Source of the DNA: Zongyangia gallinarum
Lineage (GTDB): Bacteria; Bacillota; Clostridia; Oscillospirales; Ruminococcaceae
NCBI GenBank assembly: GCA_904419315.1
Contig: CAJFQY010000002.1
Span: forward strand, 65,333-129,332
DNA: 64,000 nt
Direction of reading: 5' to 3'
The position numbers and the translations under genes were made by a program. Below are positions 35,236-43,701 of this stretch, piece after piece. Every line of letters begins with the position of its first letter. The stretch's first letter is position 1. Below the pieces are notes generated by a model. That model made no database searches. It saw only the letters and a program-made list of their open reading frames with translations, and was not told where the DNA came from.

Positions 35236-35937
35236 ATGAAAGAAATATTGAATAGTTTCTTCACTCAGGAATATGCACTGTCCCTTGAGGAAATTTTGGT
35301 TCATATTACGGTGTCTGTGATCATAGGTATGGTCATTTTTCTTTCATACTGGATCACCCATACTGGTACTATCCATAGCAGAAGGTTTAATGTGTCACTC
35401 ATCGTATTAACTGTTCTTACCACATCAGTAATGATCGTCATTGGTAGTAACATTGCCCTTTCCCTTGGTATGGTAGGTGCTCTCTCCATAGTACGCTTCA
35501 GAAATGCAGTGAAGGATCCTAGAGATACTGTCTATATTTTCTGGACAGTTGTTGTAGGCATCTGCTGTGGCATCGGTGACTATATCATTGCTAGTATTAG
35601 TACATTAGCTCTTTTTGTTCTACTTTTGGTTGTCGGCAGATCCAAAAATGATCATAAAAGGCTACTGATTATCCGGGCACATAAACGACTGGAAAAGGAT
35701 ATTCAAGCTATGGTTACCTCTTTTTTTAAAGCAAAAGAAAAGTTGCGAGCGATGAATACCACCAAAGATACAGTGGAATTTATCTATCAATTACCCTCTC
35801 GGCGCTTCTCTCAGATAACTAAGACAGACAAAAAAATTTTAGAGCAAGTTGATAAAATGGAGGGAATTAATTATATCAACATTGTCTCACAAAACGACGA
35901 TATCACTGATAGGCAACATGGCAAATATAAAAGTTGA
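35236..35937 (+). CDS. DUF4956 membrane protein
   Basis: 233 residues. Three to four membrane helices in the first 145 residues with the family motif MVGALSIVRFRNAVKDPRDTVYIFW, then a soluble C-terminal domain with an alpha/beta pattern. DUF4956 proteins are often beside VTC-type polyphosphate polymerases or CotH-like kinases, but here the gene is alone with its own terminator. Start at ATG 35236 after AAGGGGGTG; the longer frame from 35200 has no ribosome-binding site. Confidence 0.85.
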   Translation: MKEILNSFFTQEYALSLEEILVHITVSVIIGMVIFLSYWITHTGTIHSRRFNVSLIVLTVLTTSVMIVIGSNIALSLGMVGALSIVRFRNAVKDPRDTVYIFWTVVVGICCGIGDYIIASISTLALFVLLLVVGRSKNDHKRLLIIRAHKRLEKDIQAMVTSFFKAKEKLRAMNTTKDTVEFIYQLPSRRFSQITKTDKKILEQVDKMEGINYINIVSQNDDITDRQHGKYKS

Positions 35938-35971
35938 ACCCGGACGTAATCTTTAAAGTTTTGTCCGGGTT
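35937..35971 (+). terminator. Terminator of the DUF4956 gene
   Basis: AACCCGGAC / GTCCGGGTT stem with 17-base loop, beginning at the last base of the stop codon; tail TTGTTATT. Confidence 0.8.
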
Positions 35972-36022
35972 TGTTATTCCAGAAAAAATTCAATTGGGAA
36001 ACGCAATAATATAGAGATAAAA

Positions 36023-36823
36023 TTAACCGGAAGAAAGCGTTGCAGAGGATGCAATGAGAAAATCAAGATTTGTGCTGTCTCCTATAACAGGAAATGCTGT
36101 GGTTGATTCTGTCGAGGCGGAAAGACCTCCTGCCGTTGTTGTTGGAACCTTCGAGTTAAAACTTACTAAGATGGTTCCATTTGCTCTGCTGATGACCTGG
36201 AGGTAGCTGTCTGTATTGGTAGCCCCGAAAAAGGAATAAAAAATAAGATAGAAAGGTCCAGTCGCTAATGTGATTGTTGTTGGACTTGACTGTGAAATTA
36301 AATCAGGGGCGGAATTAGAGATTTCCACAAACTCAATGGGAGAACTCGTTGTGATCCTAGAGGCGTTGACATATCGTGCCAATAAAGCGCCTGGCCCTGT
36401 TGCTCCAGTAGCACCGGTAGGGCCAGTATCGCCCCGTGGACCCTGTATACCTGTGGGACCCGTAGGGCCTGTCACACCGGCAGGGCCGGCATCTCCTTTG
36501 GCTCCCGCTATTCCTTGAGGGCCCTGAGGACCTTCGTGGCCTTGTGGGCCTGTAGGCCCAGTCGCTCCTGTAGGTCCTTGCATTCCCGTTGGACCCGTAG
36601 GGCCGGTTGGTCCTGTTGAGCCTGTTGTACCAGTGGATCCAGCCGCTCCAGTGGCTCCGATGATTCCCTGCGGGCCTTGGGCTCCTTCAGGACCTTGTGG
36701 ACCTGTAGGCCCAGTGGCGCCCTGTAGGCCTTGAGCACCCGTTGGACCCGTAGGACCGGTTGGACCGGTAACCCCACCAGGGCAGGGAGGACGACAGCAA
36801 TAAAATGGGCAATGATAATTCAA
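36023..36823 (-). CDS. Collagen-like repeat protein, probable spore-surface protein
   Basis: 266 residues from the TTG at 36823 (AAAGG nine bases upstream; the ATG at 36832 directly abuts that site and would add three residues). The short N-terminus is Cys-rich (HCPFYCCRPPCPGG). About 125 residues of uninterrupted Gly-X-Y triplets follow, mainly GPT, GAT, GPQ and GIQ types, and then a C-terminal domain of about 120 residues rich in Ser, Thr and Ile that looks like the BclA-type trimerising head. Such proteins form filaments on exosporium or spore surfaces and Thr in GPT triplets is often glycosylated. No terminator with a clear T-run was found. Location on the spore is inference. Confidence 0.85.
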   Translation of the reverse strand: MNYHCPFYCCRPPCPGGVTGPTGPTGPTGAQGLQGATGPTGPQGPEGAQGPQGIIGATGAAGSTGTTGSTGPTGPTGPTGMQGPTGATGPTGPQGHEGPQGPQGIAGAKGDAGPAGVTGPTGPTGIQGPRGDTGPTGATGATGPGALLARYVNASRITTSSPIEFVEISNSAPDLISQSSPTTITLATGPFYLIFYSFFGATNTDSYLQVISRANGTILVSFNSKVPTTTAGGLSASTESTTAFPVIGDSTNLDFLIASSATLSSG

Positions 36824-36918
36824 GGTAATCATCCTTTATGAGATTTTATGATAGAAAGATATTTTTACATCCTATGCAAAATCTCTTTTGAAAGCGACTG
36901 GCCACAGGTTGCTATTTC

Positions 36919-36947
36919 TTGTGCAATGATAGAAAAAAAGGTATAAT
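36919..36947 (+). promoter_or_regulatory. Promoter upstream of cwlD
   Basis: TTGTGC (36919-36924), 17 bases, TATAAT (36942-36947). Confidence 0.6.
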
Positions 36948-37012
36948 GGATTTAATCGTTAGTCTATTCACTGGACATACAGACATAAAATGTTTGTGGG
37001 GTGATAGAAAAG

Positions 37013-37828
37013 ATGGCGATGAAAATTAATTATTTGAAATTGGTCGTACCCATTACCACACTTGCTGTGGTGATTTTTTGTATGTCAGCCGGACATATTG
37101 TAAAAACGAATACTGTGATGGTTAATGTCAATACAGAAAGACAGCAGAGTAAAAAGGTAATCATCGATGCTGGTCACGGAGGTATGGATGGAGGAGCTGT
37201 TGGTGTAGATGGCATTGTTGAAAAGGATATTAACTTGGCTATTGCTCTCAAGCTGCGTGACCAGCTCCTTATAAATGGATATAAAGTTATTTTGACACGG
37301 GATAGTGATACCTCGCTACACGATGCGGATAAATCATCAGTTCGGGAACAGAAGGTCTCTGATATAAAAAACCGCATGAAAATGATTGAGGACAATGAGG
37401 ATGCAATTTTCCTCAGTATCCATCAAAATCAGTTCGGTATATCTAAATACAATGGGGCACAGATGTTTTTTAGTCCCAATCATCCCGAGAGCGAAATCCT
37501 TTCCCAAACGCTGCAGGATACTTTTCAGGAAATATTGCAACCTGAGAATACCCGGATACATAAAAAAGCGGGTGACAACCTTTATCTGCTTTATCATGCG
37601 CAATCTCCAGCGGTTCTTATTGAATGTGGTTTTTTATCTAACCCTGAAGAGGCACATAAATTGTCGACTTCCGAATATCAGGATGAAGTCGCTTTCACGA
37701 TAGCATGTGCTCTAAATCGGTATTTTGCATCGAATATTCGGGATAAACAAAGTCAAAAAGAAATGGATGGTACAATCAATGGCAGTCAAATCAAAAACAA
37801 TTTATGTATGCTCCCAGTGCGGAGGTGA
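37013..37828 (+). CDS. cwlD: N-acetylmuramoyl-L-alanine amidase CwlD
   Basis: 271 residues. N-terminal membrane anchor (about 10-30), then an Amidase_3 domain with zinc ligands in IDAGHGGMDGG, VEKDINLAIA, SIHQN, and the catalytic Glu in LIECGFLSN. CwlD creates muramic-delta-lactam in spore cortex together with PdaA. ATG 37013 lies nine bases after GGGGTG; the GTG at 37001 overlaps that site. The last 50 bases overlap the start of radA. About 45 C-terminal residues after the domain (RDKQSQKEMDGT onward) are a tail imposed by this overlap. Confidence 0.88.
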   Translation: MAMKINYLKLVVPITTLAVVIFCMSAGHIVKTNTVMVNVNTERQQSKKVIIDAGHGGMDGGAVGVDGIVEKDINLAIALKLRDQLLINGYKVILTRDSDTSLHDADKSSVREQKVSDIKNRMKMIEDNEDAIFLSIHQNQFGISKYNGAQMFFSPNHPESEILSQTLQDTFQEILQPENTRIHKKAGDNLYLLYHAQSPAVLIECGFLSNPEEAHKLSTSEYQDEVAFTIACALNRYFASNIRDKQSQKEMDGTINGSQIKNNLCMLPVRR

Positions 37829-39167
37829 AACAGCCAAATGGTTCGGGCGTTGTCCGGAATGCGGAGAGTGGAACACGCTAGAAGAACAGGTGAAGAATGT
37901 TGTAACAGGCTCTAAAAAAAGCGGCACTGTAGCGGTTTCTACAGCCGGCGGCCACGCTGTGACGCCAATGAATATCCAGCATATTACCTTCGGAGATGAG
38001 GATCGTTACAGTACGGGTCTACAGGAATTAGACCGAGTGTTGGGTGGCGGCATAGTGCGTGGTTCTCTGATCCTGCTCAGCGGTGAACCAGGAATTGGAA
38101 AATCTACACTACTGCTGCAAATTTGCGAATATCTAGGGCAGGGGCAGAAGGTACTCTATATCACCGGGGAGGAAAGTGAAAAGCAAATTAAGGTCCGTGC
38201 TATGCGTCTTCATGTACAAACTGAAAATTTGTTTATCGCCACTATTACTGATGCACAGACAATTGTGGATACGATTGTCAAGGAAAGTCCAGATATTGTT
38301 ATTATCGACTCCATACAGACCATGCATGTTGAGTCAGTACCGTCATCCAGTGGCAGTGTTTCTCAGGTGCGGGAGTCCACCCAGCTGCTTATGAGAGTGG
38401 CCAAGGAATACGGTATCTCTATCTTTATTGTTGGTCACGTCAACAAGGATGGTGCCATTGCTGGCCCCAAGGTGCTAGAGCATATGGTAGATGCCGTATT
38501 ATATTTCGAAGGGGAGAGAAACCTTTCCTACCGTATTTTAAGGGCTGTTAAAAACCGGTATGGCTCTACCAATGAAATCGGTGTATTTGAGATGCATGAT
38601 ACTGGATTGGAAGAGGTAGAAAATCCCTCCCAGATGCTTTTATCTGATCGTCCACAACATGTCTCCGGTACTTGCGTTTCTTGCGTTATGGAGGGTTCTA
38701 GGCCGATTTTAACCGAGGTGCAGGCCTTAGCCACCAAGTCTGGTTTTACCGCACCAAGAAGGACTGCAACTGGCTTTGATTATAATCGGATGGCGCTGCT
38801 CATCGCAGTATTGGAAAAGCGGGCAGGTTTCTTTTTTGGAACTTTGGACGTTTATGTCAATGTCGTTGGAGGCCTGCGCCTCGATGAACCTGCGGCAGAT
38901 CTTGCAGTTGCTCTGGCTTTAATGTCCTCTGTTACCGATCAGGTCATTGACCAGTCGGTAGCTGCCTTTGGAGAAGTGGGACTGGCTGGAGAAATTCGGG
39001 CAATCACAAGTATTGAGCAACGTTTGACCGAAGCGTCTCGTCTGGGATTTTCTAAATGCATTATTCCCAAACGTTGTCTGCGCTATATTAAGCAACCCGA
39101 AAAATATGGAATGGAAATTGTGGGAGTTTCCTATATCCGCGACGCCTTTAAGGCACTTTCCCGCTAA
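37779..39167 (+). CDS. radA: DNA repair protein RadA
   Basis: 462 residues. C4 zinc finger CSQCGGETAKWFGRCPECG, RecA-like core with GEPGIGKST and the KNRYGSTNEIG motif, and a C-terminal Lon-protease-like domain. It promotes branch migration in recombination. ATG 37779 gives the family-typical start MAVKSKTIYVCSQCG; ATG 37767 is possible. The gene begins inside the cwlD 3' end. Confidence 0.96.
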   Translation: MAVKSKTIYVCSQCGGETAKWFGRCPECGEWNTLEEQVKNVVTGSKKSGTVAVSTAGGHAVTPMNIQHITFGDEDRYSTGLQELDRVLGGGIVRGSLILLSGEPGIGKSTLLLQICEYLGQGQKVLYITGEESEKQIKVRAMRLHVQTENLFIATITDAQTIVDTIVKESPDIVIIDSIQTMHVESVPSSSGSVSQVRESTQLLMRVAKEYGISIFIVGHVNKDGAIAGPKVLEHMVDAVLYFEGERNLSYRILRAVKNRYGSTNEIGVFEMHDTGLEEVENPSQMLLSDRPQHVSGTCVSCVMEGSRPILTEVQALATKSGFTAPRRTATGFDYNRMALLIAVLEKRAGFFFGTLDVYVNVVGGLRLDEPAADLAVALALMSSVTDQVIDQSVAAFGEVGLAGEIRAITSIEQRLTEASRLGFSKCIIPKRCLRYIKQPEKYGMEIVGVSYIRDAFKALSR

Positions 39168-39327
39168 TCTTAACATTTGCTTGATAATTGACAGGCTGCT
39201 CTTTACTATTTTCTACATAGTAAAGGCAGCCTTTTTCTTTTGAGGAAGTAATATATGGCACCTTTTCTAATGTGCAGTAACCGTCCTGCTGATGCAGGCA
39301 AGGTTTGTCACAGGCGACGAGGTTCAT
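39148..39327 (-). CDS. Small Cys-rich protein (59 aa), antisense to the radA end
   Basis: 59 residues: MNLVACDKPCLHQQDGYCTLEKV then GCLYYVENS, four Cys with a C-x3-C-x7-C-x15-C spacing that may bind metal. I recognise this as a short family common in Clostridia, sometimes mislabelled hydroxymyristoyl-ACP dehydratase; function unknown. The second ATG (39327) has AAAGGAG seven bases upstream, better than the ATG at 39333. It overlaps radA by 20 bases in convergent orientation, and radA's terminator lies inside it. Confidence 0.75.
   Translation of the reverse strand: MNLVACDKPCLHQQDGYCTLEKVPYITSSKEKGCLYYVENSKEQPVNYQANVKISGKVP
39194..39240 (+). terminator. Terminator of radA, inside the antisense gene
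   Basis: GGCTGC-T-CTTTACTA pairs with TAGTAAAG-GCAGCC (one bulge) around nine bases, followed by TTTTTCTTTT. Confidence 0.8.
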
Positions 39328-39486
39328 ATTCATTCTCCTTTCGCTTTATCTGCCGGGGAAGATTCACAATACAAATATTTTGCTGTAAAAAAATCAAAAT
39401 ATTCTGGAAGGTCGCTTCATACCTCATAAATCCCAGACTTTGTGAAAAAATAGGGGAAGAGATGATATGCGCAGTCGGAGGTCAAA

Positions 39487-40542
39487 ATGAAACTAAAAAT
39501 TGTAGTACTCATGATAGTCATTCTACTTATTCCTGGCACCCTTCTCATACCTACCATTGTAACAGCTGCTGTAGATACTGCTCAGGTAGTGATTGCAAAA
39601 GAAACACGTTTTGTCGATCAGGTGACAGCGACTGGTACCATTGAAAGCCTTGAGGAAGCACAACTATATTTGGATACAACCGTAGTGCCAGATCAGGTCT
39701 ACGTGGAAGTCGGGGATTATGTAACCGAAGGCCAGGTGATCGCGGATGTAGATGTCAATAAATCCAAAGCAGTTATTGCGCAAAATCCCTTTAACAGCCT
39801 TGGTGAAACAGAAATAGAGATTCCGGATGAGCTCTCAGAGACACTGAGTATTTTTGGCGCATTAAGTGGTTTAAGTGAAGAAGAATTGATCCAAGCATTC
39901 TCCGCAGCACAAGGTGGTAGCAATGATGCTCAGATTACGCAGACTCTAGAGATCCCGACCCAGCTAACAGCGCCTATGTCTGGCGTTATCGGTGACCTTA
40001 CCCTTCAATCAGGAATGCCTGCTCAAGCCGGAACAGCAGCCGTCACCATCGTGGATAATTCTAAATTGGCCCTTCGCGCTGAAGTGGGAGAATCACAGAT
40101 ACAGGAGGTATCCCATGGAGATAGATGTTACATTACTGGTTCTGGTTTTTCTGGAAAATATTACACCGGTACAGTAACTCGAATTTTTCCTACCGCGAAA
40201 AAATCAAGTACAAACCTAAACTCAGAGTCGACGGTAGAGATTCTTATTGAAATAGATCAGCCAGATCAATATCTCATGGCAGGATTTACCGCGAAGGCAC
40301 AAATCGCGACGGAAATAAGAGAAAATGTTCTGACAGTGCCTTATGAGGCAATAGGACAGGATCAAGATGGCAAGGAATATGTATTCCTCTATGAAAATGG
40401 AAAGGCTGTGCAGCGCTATATTGAGACAGGGGAGGAGATGCAGTCCGGCGTAGAGGTGACTGCTGGATTAGGACTAGGAGATGTGGTTATTCAAAATAAT
40501 AGCAGCATCCGTAAAAATGGTCAGTATGTGAGGATTGTCTGA
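39487..40542 (+). CDS. HlyD/MacA-type membrane fusion adaptor
   Basis: 351 residues. N-terminal signal anchor, then barrel-sandwich halves (VTATGTIESLEEAQLYLD, VYVEVGDYVTEGQVIADV and LTAPMSGVIGDLTLQSG), then beta-barrel and membrane-proximal domains (LTVPYEAIGQDQDGKEYVF). Between the two sandwich halves there is an acidic, helix-poor insert of about 65 residues instead of the long coiled coil. It should connect the following permease to extracytoplasmic partners or substrates in a Gram-positive cell. GTCGGAGG precedes the ATG. Confidence 0.88.
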   Translation: MKLKIVVLMIVILLIPGTLLIPTIVTAAVDTAQVVIAKETRFVDQVTATGTIESLEEAQLYLDTTVVPDQVYVEVGDYVTEGQVIADVDVNKSKAVIAQNPFNSLGETEIEIPDELSETLSIFGALSGLSEEELIQAFSAAQGGSNDAQITQTLEIPTQLTAPMSGVIGDLTLQSGMPAQAGTAAVTIVDNSKLALRAEVGESQIQEVSHGDRCYITGSGFSGKYYTGTVTRIFPTAKKSSTNLNSESTVEILIEIDQPDQYLMAGFTAKAQIATEIRENVLTVPYEAIGQDQDGKEYVFLYENGKAVQRYIETGEEMQSGVEVTAGLGLGDVVIQNNSSIRKNGQYVRIV

Positions 40543-40561
40543 ATAAAAAGGAGGAGAAAAT

Positions 40562-41746
40562 TTGTTCGATTTAATTATTGCTAGCATCAAAAACCTCCGT
40601 AGAAAAAAGTTACGAAATTACTTGACGATTTTGGCCATCTGTATCAGTGTTGCTTCTTTTGTTCTCATTTCTACTATCGGGGATGTGGGGAAAAATGCAA
40701 TTGAGACAGAACTAAGCAGCCTGGGAATCGATGGGGTTTCCATCTTACCTGAAGATAAAGAGACTACCATACTATCCGAAAAACAGCTCCAGGAGATCAA
40801 GGAGTTTGATGGAGTAAGCAGTGCAGTTCCAATTGTCATGCAATACGCAGATGTAAAAGTTGGCGCGCAAGAATCCCAATCATTGATTTGGGGCATTGAT
40901 GCAGGAGCAAAACAGGTCATTGCCTTGACACCAATTTACGGCCGGCTCATCAATCAGTATGATATAGCTACATCGGCCAATGTATGCGTTGTAGATGAAT
41001 CAATGGCGCTGGAAGCCTATCGACGTAGCAATATCGTGGGGAAAAATATCCTACTTAACATTGGCGGAAGTTGGGAATCATTTGAAGTTGTCGGAGTAGT
41101 CTCTTCTGGAGGAAATATATTACAAAATATTGTAGGAAATTATATTCCATCTTTTTTATATGTGCCATATTCCAGCTTGGGCCTTTTATCTGGTCAAAGT
41201 AATTTCGATCGCATCGCCATTAAGGTACAGGAAAATTATGATGTAGACAGCGTTGGCAGAGAAATTGTCGCTACATTGAATCAACAAGAGGGCGCTATAG
41301 GAGCCTATAAAAGTGAAAATATTTCCCAGCAGAAGGATCAACTTACCGAAGTTCTTTCCATTGTGACAACCGTTCTTTCTGTCATTGCCGGCATTTCACT
41401 CGTGGTGGCGGGGCTCGGTATTATGACGGTAATGATGTCATCAGTTACTGAGCGAACGAGAGAAATTGGGATAAAAAAAGCAATCGGCGCCAGTAGGCGC
41501 AATATCATGGTAGAATTTCTCATTGAAACCTTGACAATTTCCTTCCTGGGCAGTGCAATCGGCACTGCAATTGGGCTTGGCGTTGCCATTGTGGGTTGCT
41601 CAATGGTTGACGTGGAGATTATTATCAATCCACAGTTGATTCTGACCTGCGTTGTCTTTTCTGTGGGGACTGGTGTACTGTTTGGGGTATATCCAGCGCA
41701 AAAAGCGGCTAGTCTCAAACCAGTAGACGCACTGCGCAACGAATAA
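40562..41746 (+). CDS. MacB/FtsX-type ABC transporter permease
   Basis: 394 residues. One N-terminal helix (about 20-40), an extracytoplasmic MacB_PCD domain, and three C-terminal helices of the FtsX domain with the coupling segment SSVTERTREIGIKKAIGASRRNI. TTG start with AGGAGGAG upstream, 19 bases after the adaptor. No ATPase gene is adjacent on either side, so the nucleotide-binding partner must be elsewhere. Substrate unknown. Confidence 0.9.
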   Translation: MFDLIIASIKNLRRKKLRNYLTILAICISVASFVLISTIGDVGKNAIETELSSLGIDGVSILPEDKETTILSEKQLQEIKEFDGVSSAVPIVMQYADVKVGAQESQSLIWGIDAGAKQVIALTPIYGRLINQYDIATSANVCVVDESMALEAYRRSNIVGKNILLNIGGSWESFEVVGVVSSGGNILQNIVGNYIPSFLYVPYSSLGLLSGQSNFDRIAIKVQENYDVDSVGREIVATLNQQEGAIGAYKSENISQQKDQLTEVLSIVTTVLSVIAGISLVVAGLGIMTVMMSSVTERTREIGIKKAIGASRRNIMVEFLIETLTISFLGSAIGTAIGLGVAIVGCSMVDVEIIINPQLILTCVVFSVGTGVLFGVYPAQKAASLKPVDALRNE

Positions 41747-41784
41747 TAGCTATGGGGAGAGAGGCGAATTCAAAATATTCATTA

Positions 41785-41810
41785 TTTCGCTAAATAAAAA
41801 TTTAGCGAAA
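41785..41810. repeat. Inverted repeat after the permease gene
   Basis: TTTCGCTAAAT / ATTTAGCGAAA with loop AAAA; an 11-bp stem with no clear T-run, possibly a weak terminator. Confidence 0.5.
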
Positions 41811-41817
41811 TTAAGGG

Positions 41818-41846
41818 GAGACAAAATAGCAAGTCCATGGTATAAT
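41818..41846 (+). promoter_or_regulatory. Promoter of xerD
   Basis: GAGACA (41818-41823), 17 bases, TATAAT (41841-41846). Confidence 0.5.
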
Positions 41847-41884
41847 AATAAGCAAGATATTCCTAACCTAACTGACTGGAGTGA

Positions 41885-42871
41885 TTGTCTTTGGCTACGT
41901 CTTCATATAATGATTGTCCAGAACTTTTAAGAAATTTTCTATTTTATATGGAAACGATCAAAGGTCGTTCACCCAATACCATTCAGGGATATTATCTTGA
42001 TATCCGTCTATTTCTTAGATTTTTAAAACTCCATAAACATCTTGTTTCCGCGGACACTCCAGTAGATCAAATTGATATTGCTGATGTTGATGCTTCGCTT
42101 ATAAAAAGTGTTACTTTATCAGATGTCTATGAATTTATGCATTTTATCTCTTCAGAACGCCAGAATAGCACTAGAACGCGTTGCCGAAAAGCATCTAGCT
42201 TAAAAGCATTTTTTAATTATCTTACTGTGAAAGCTAATATTTTGGAACAAAACCCCATTAAAGAATTAGAAGTTCCGAATAATAAAAAAAGTTTACCAAA
42301 ATATTTGTCTTTAGAAGAGAGTATTTCTCTGCTGTCTCAAGTGGACGGTGATAACAAAGAAAGAGATTATTGTATTTTAACTTTATTTTTAAACTGCGGT
42401 ATGCGCTTATCCGAGCTTGTAGGGATTAATTTAGGTGATATTAAAGAAAGCAGCATTAAAGTGACTGGTAAAGGCAACAAAGAACGAATGATATATCTAA
42501 ACGATGCGTGTATAGAAGCCATCAATGATTATCTTCCCATCCGACTCAAAAAAACGCCAAAAGACCGGAATGCACTTTTTATTTCACGCAATGGCAATCG
42601 GATTAATAAGCGCCGGGTGGAACAGATCGTTACGGAAAATTTAAAGAAGTGTGGCTTAGATGGGATGGGATATTCCGCCCATAAATTGAGACATACTGCA
42701 GCAACACTAATGTATCAACACGGTCATGTAGATATTCGTGCGCTGAAAGAAATTTTAGGCCACGCAAATATTGGAACAACAGAAATTTATACCCACGTCT
42801 CCAATGAGCAGCTCAAAAAAGCTGCAGATGCATCTCCCCTTGCCCATGTCCGAAAAAAAAGCAAGACATAG
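41885..42871 (+). CDS. xerD: Tyrosine recombinase XerD-like
   Basis: 328 residues. N-terminal SAM-like core-binding domain and C-terminal catalytic domain with the Arg in GMRLSELVG, Lys in VTGKGNKERM, His-x-x-Arg in SAHKLRHTAATL, the His/Trp position in LGHANIGTTEIY and the Tyr in IYTHV. The convergent spoIIM neighbour matches the XerD-SpoIIM proximity of Bacilli, arguing for chromosome dimer resolution rather than an integrase. TTG start at 41885 after TGGAG; another TTG six bases later is possible. XerC versus XerD is not certain. Confidence 0.85.
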   Translation: MSLATSSYNDCPELLRNFLFYMETIKGRSPNTIQGYYLDIRLFLRFLKLHKHLVSADTPVDQIDIADVDASLIKSVTLSDVYEFMHFISSERQNSTRTRCRKASSLKAFFNYLTVKANILEQNPIKELEVPNNKKSLPKYLSLEESISLLSQVDGDNKERDYCILTLFLNCGMRLSELVGINLGDIKESSIKVTGKGNKERMIYLNDACIEAINDYLPIRLKKTPKDRNALFISRNGNRINKRRVEQIVTENLKKCGLDGMGYSAHKLRHTAATLMYQHGHVDIRALKEILGHANIGTTEIYTHVSNEQLKKAADASPLAHVRKKSKT

Positions 42872-42886
42872 TGTGGCTTTCATTTC

Positions 42887-43570
42887 CTATAGAGTGGTGA
42901 AAAAGCTTCCAAACAGGCTGATAATTCCGCTTTCCAAAGCACAACCTACAATATAAAAAGCTGTAATGCCTACATACTTTACACACATTTTTTTAGCATG
43001 TTTCCCTAAGGCAGTATGGTTGTCATCTGAAAGCAACTTAAAAAAGAACAAAACAGAAAGTTTTAAGGACTCTTTTGCTGCCCATAAAATTGAAAACGCA
43101 ATGAAAAGCGCATTGGGCAGGAGAAAAACCAGTGCAGCAAGAATACCATTTTGACCTAATGTACTATAAGCATATCCCATAGACAGGCCAACGCCTAATC
43201 CCTTAAAAAATACAACTCCCAACATGAGCGGCTGTGCAATCGCGGTAAACCCCATAAAAAAGAGAATAAGTAAATAAAGCAATCCGGAAATAAAAGAAGA
43301 GCTGAAATTTTGCAGAAAGGTCTGCCCTGCTTTTACTTCTATAAACTCTTTGGTGATAATGCCCAAATCAGAGAGTGCATCAATCCCTATCTTTTTGGTT
43401 AGCAGTGTCCCAACAATAACGCCGAGAAGCAATATAACTGCAAAGATAATCGTAAAAACATGTGGCAAAAGATAGTTTTTGGCGGAGCTTTTTTGAGGAG
43501 TCAGGGTCGGCGGTAACGAACTATGGATCCGTCTTGCTGCCGTATTTGTCATCACAGTCCTGTCCATCAT
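42887..43570 (-). CDS. spoIIM: Stage II sporulation protein M
   Basis: 227 residues. One N-terminal helix followed by four to five helices with family features (FFMGFTAIAQPLMLGVVFFKGLGVGLS). SpoIIM is part of the SpoIIDMP engulfment complex. Start at ATG 43570, which has AAAGGATGG upstream; the longer frame includes a poorly supported 18-residue extension. It is convergent with xerD, 15 bases between stop codons. Confidence 0.93.
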   Translation of the reverse strand: MMDRTVMTNTAARRIHSSLPPTLTPQKSSAKNYLLPHVFTIIFAVILLLGVIVGTLLTKKIGIDALSDLGIITKEFIEVKAGQTFLQNFSSSFISGLLYLLILFFMGFTAIAQPLMLGVVFFKGLGVGLSMGYAYSTLGQNGILAALVFLLPNALFIAFSILWAAKESLKLSVLFFFKLLSDDNHTALGKHAKKMCVKYVGITAFYIVGCALESGIISLFGSFFTTL

Positions 43571-43657
43571 CCTGTCCCATCCTTTGCTATCAGTATAGTC
43601 TAATTTATGCAAAAAAGAGGACAACTATGACTGAATATACTCTATATTAACTCTTAA

Positions 43658-43701
43658 GTAAAAAATGAAAGCGGGAGCCATTTTGGCTCCCGCTTTCATT
43701 T
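43658..43701 (-). terminator. Terminator of proC
   Basis: Perfect 17-bp stem (43663-43679 with 43685-43701) around five bases, ending in a run of T on the minus strand. Confidence 0.92.

Noticed and set aside
36370..36780. Repeated short DNA units, CRISPR-like at first sight, and long opposite-strand reading frames
   Set aside because: The repetition is the nine-base periodicity of Gly-X-Y codons in the collagen-like gene; there are no constant repeats with unique spacers, and the opposite frames are composition shadows.
41885..42871. Integrase of a mobile element
   Set aside because: No attachment repeats, phage or transfer genes are nearby, the protein has XerC/D layout, and the convergent spoIIM neighbour matches the known chromosomal xerD context.
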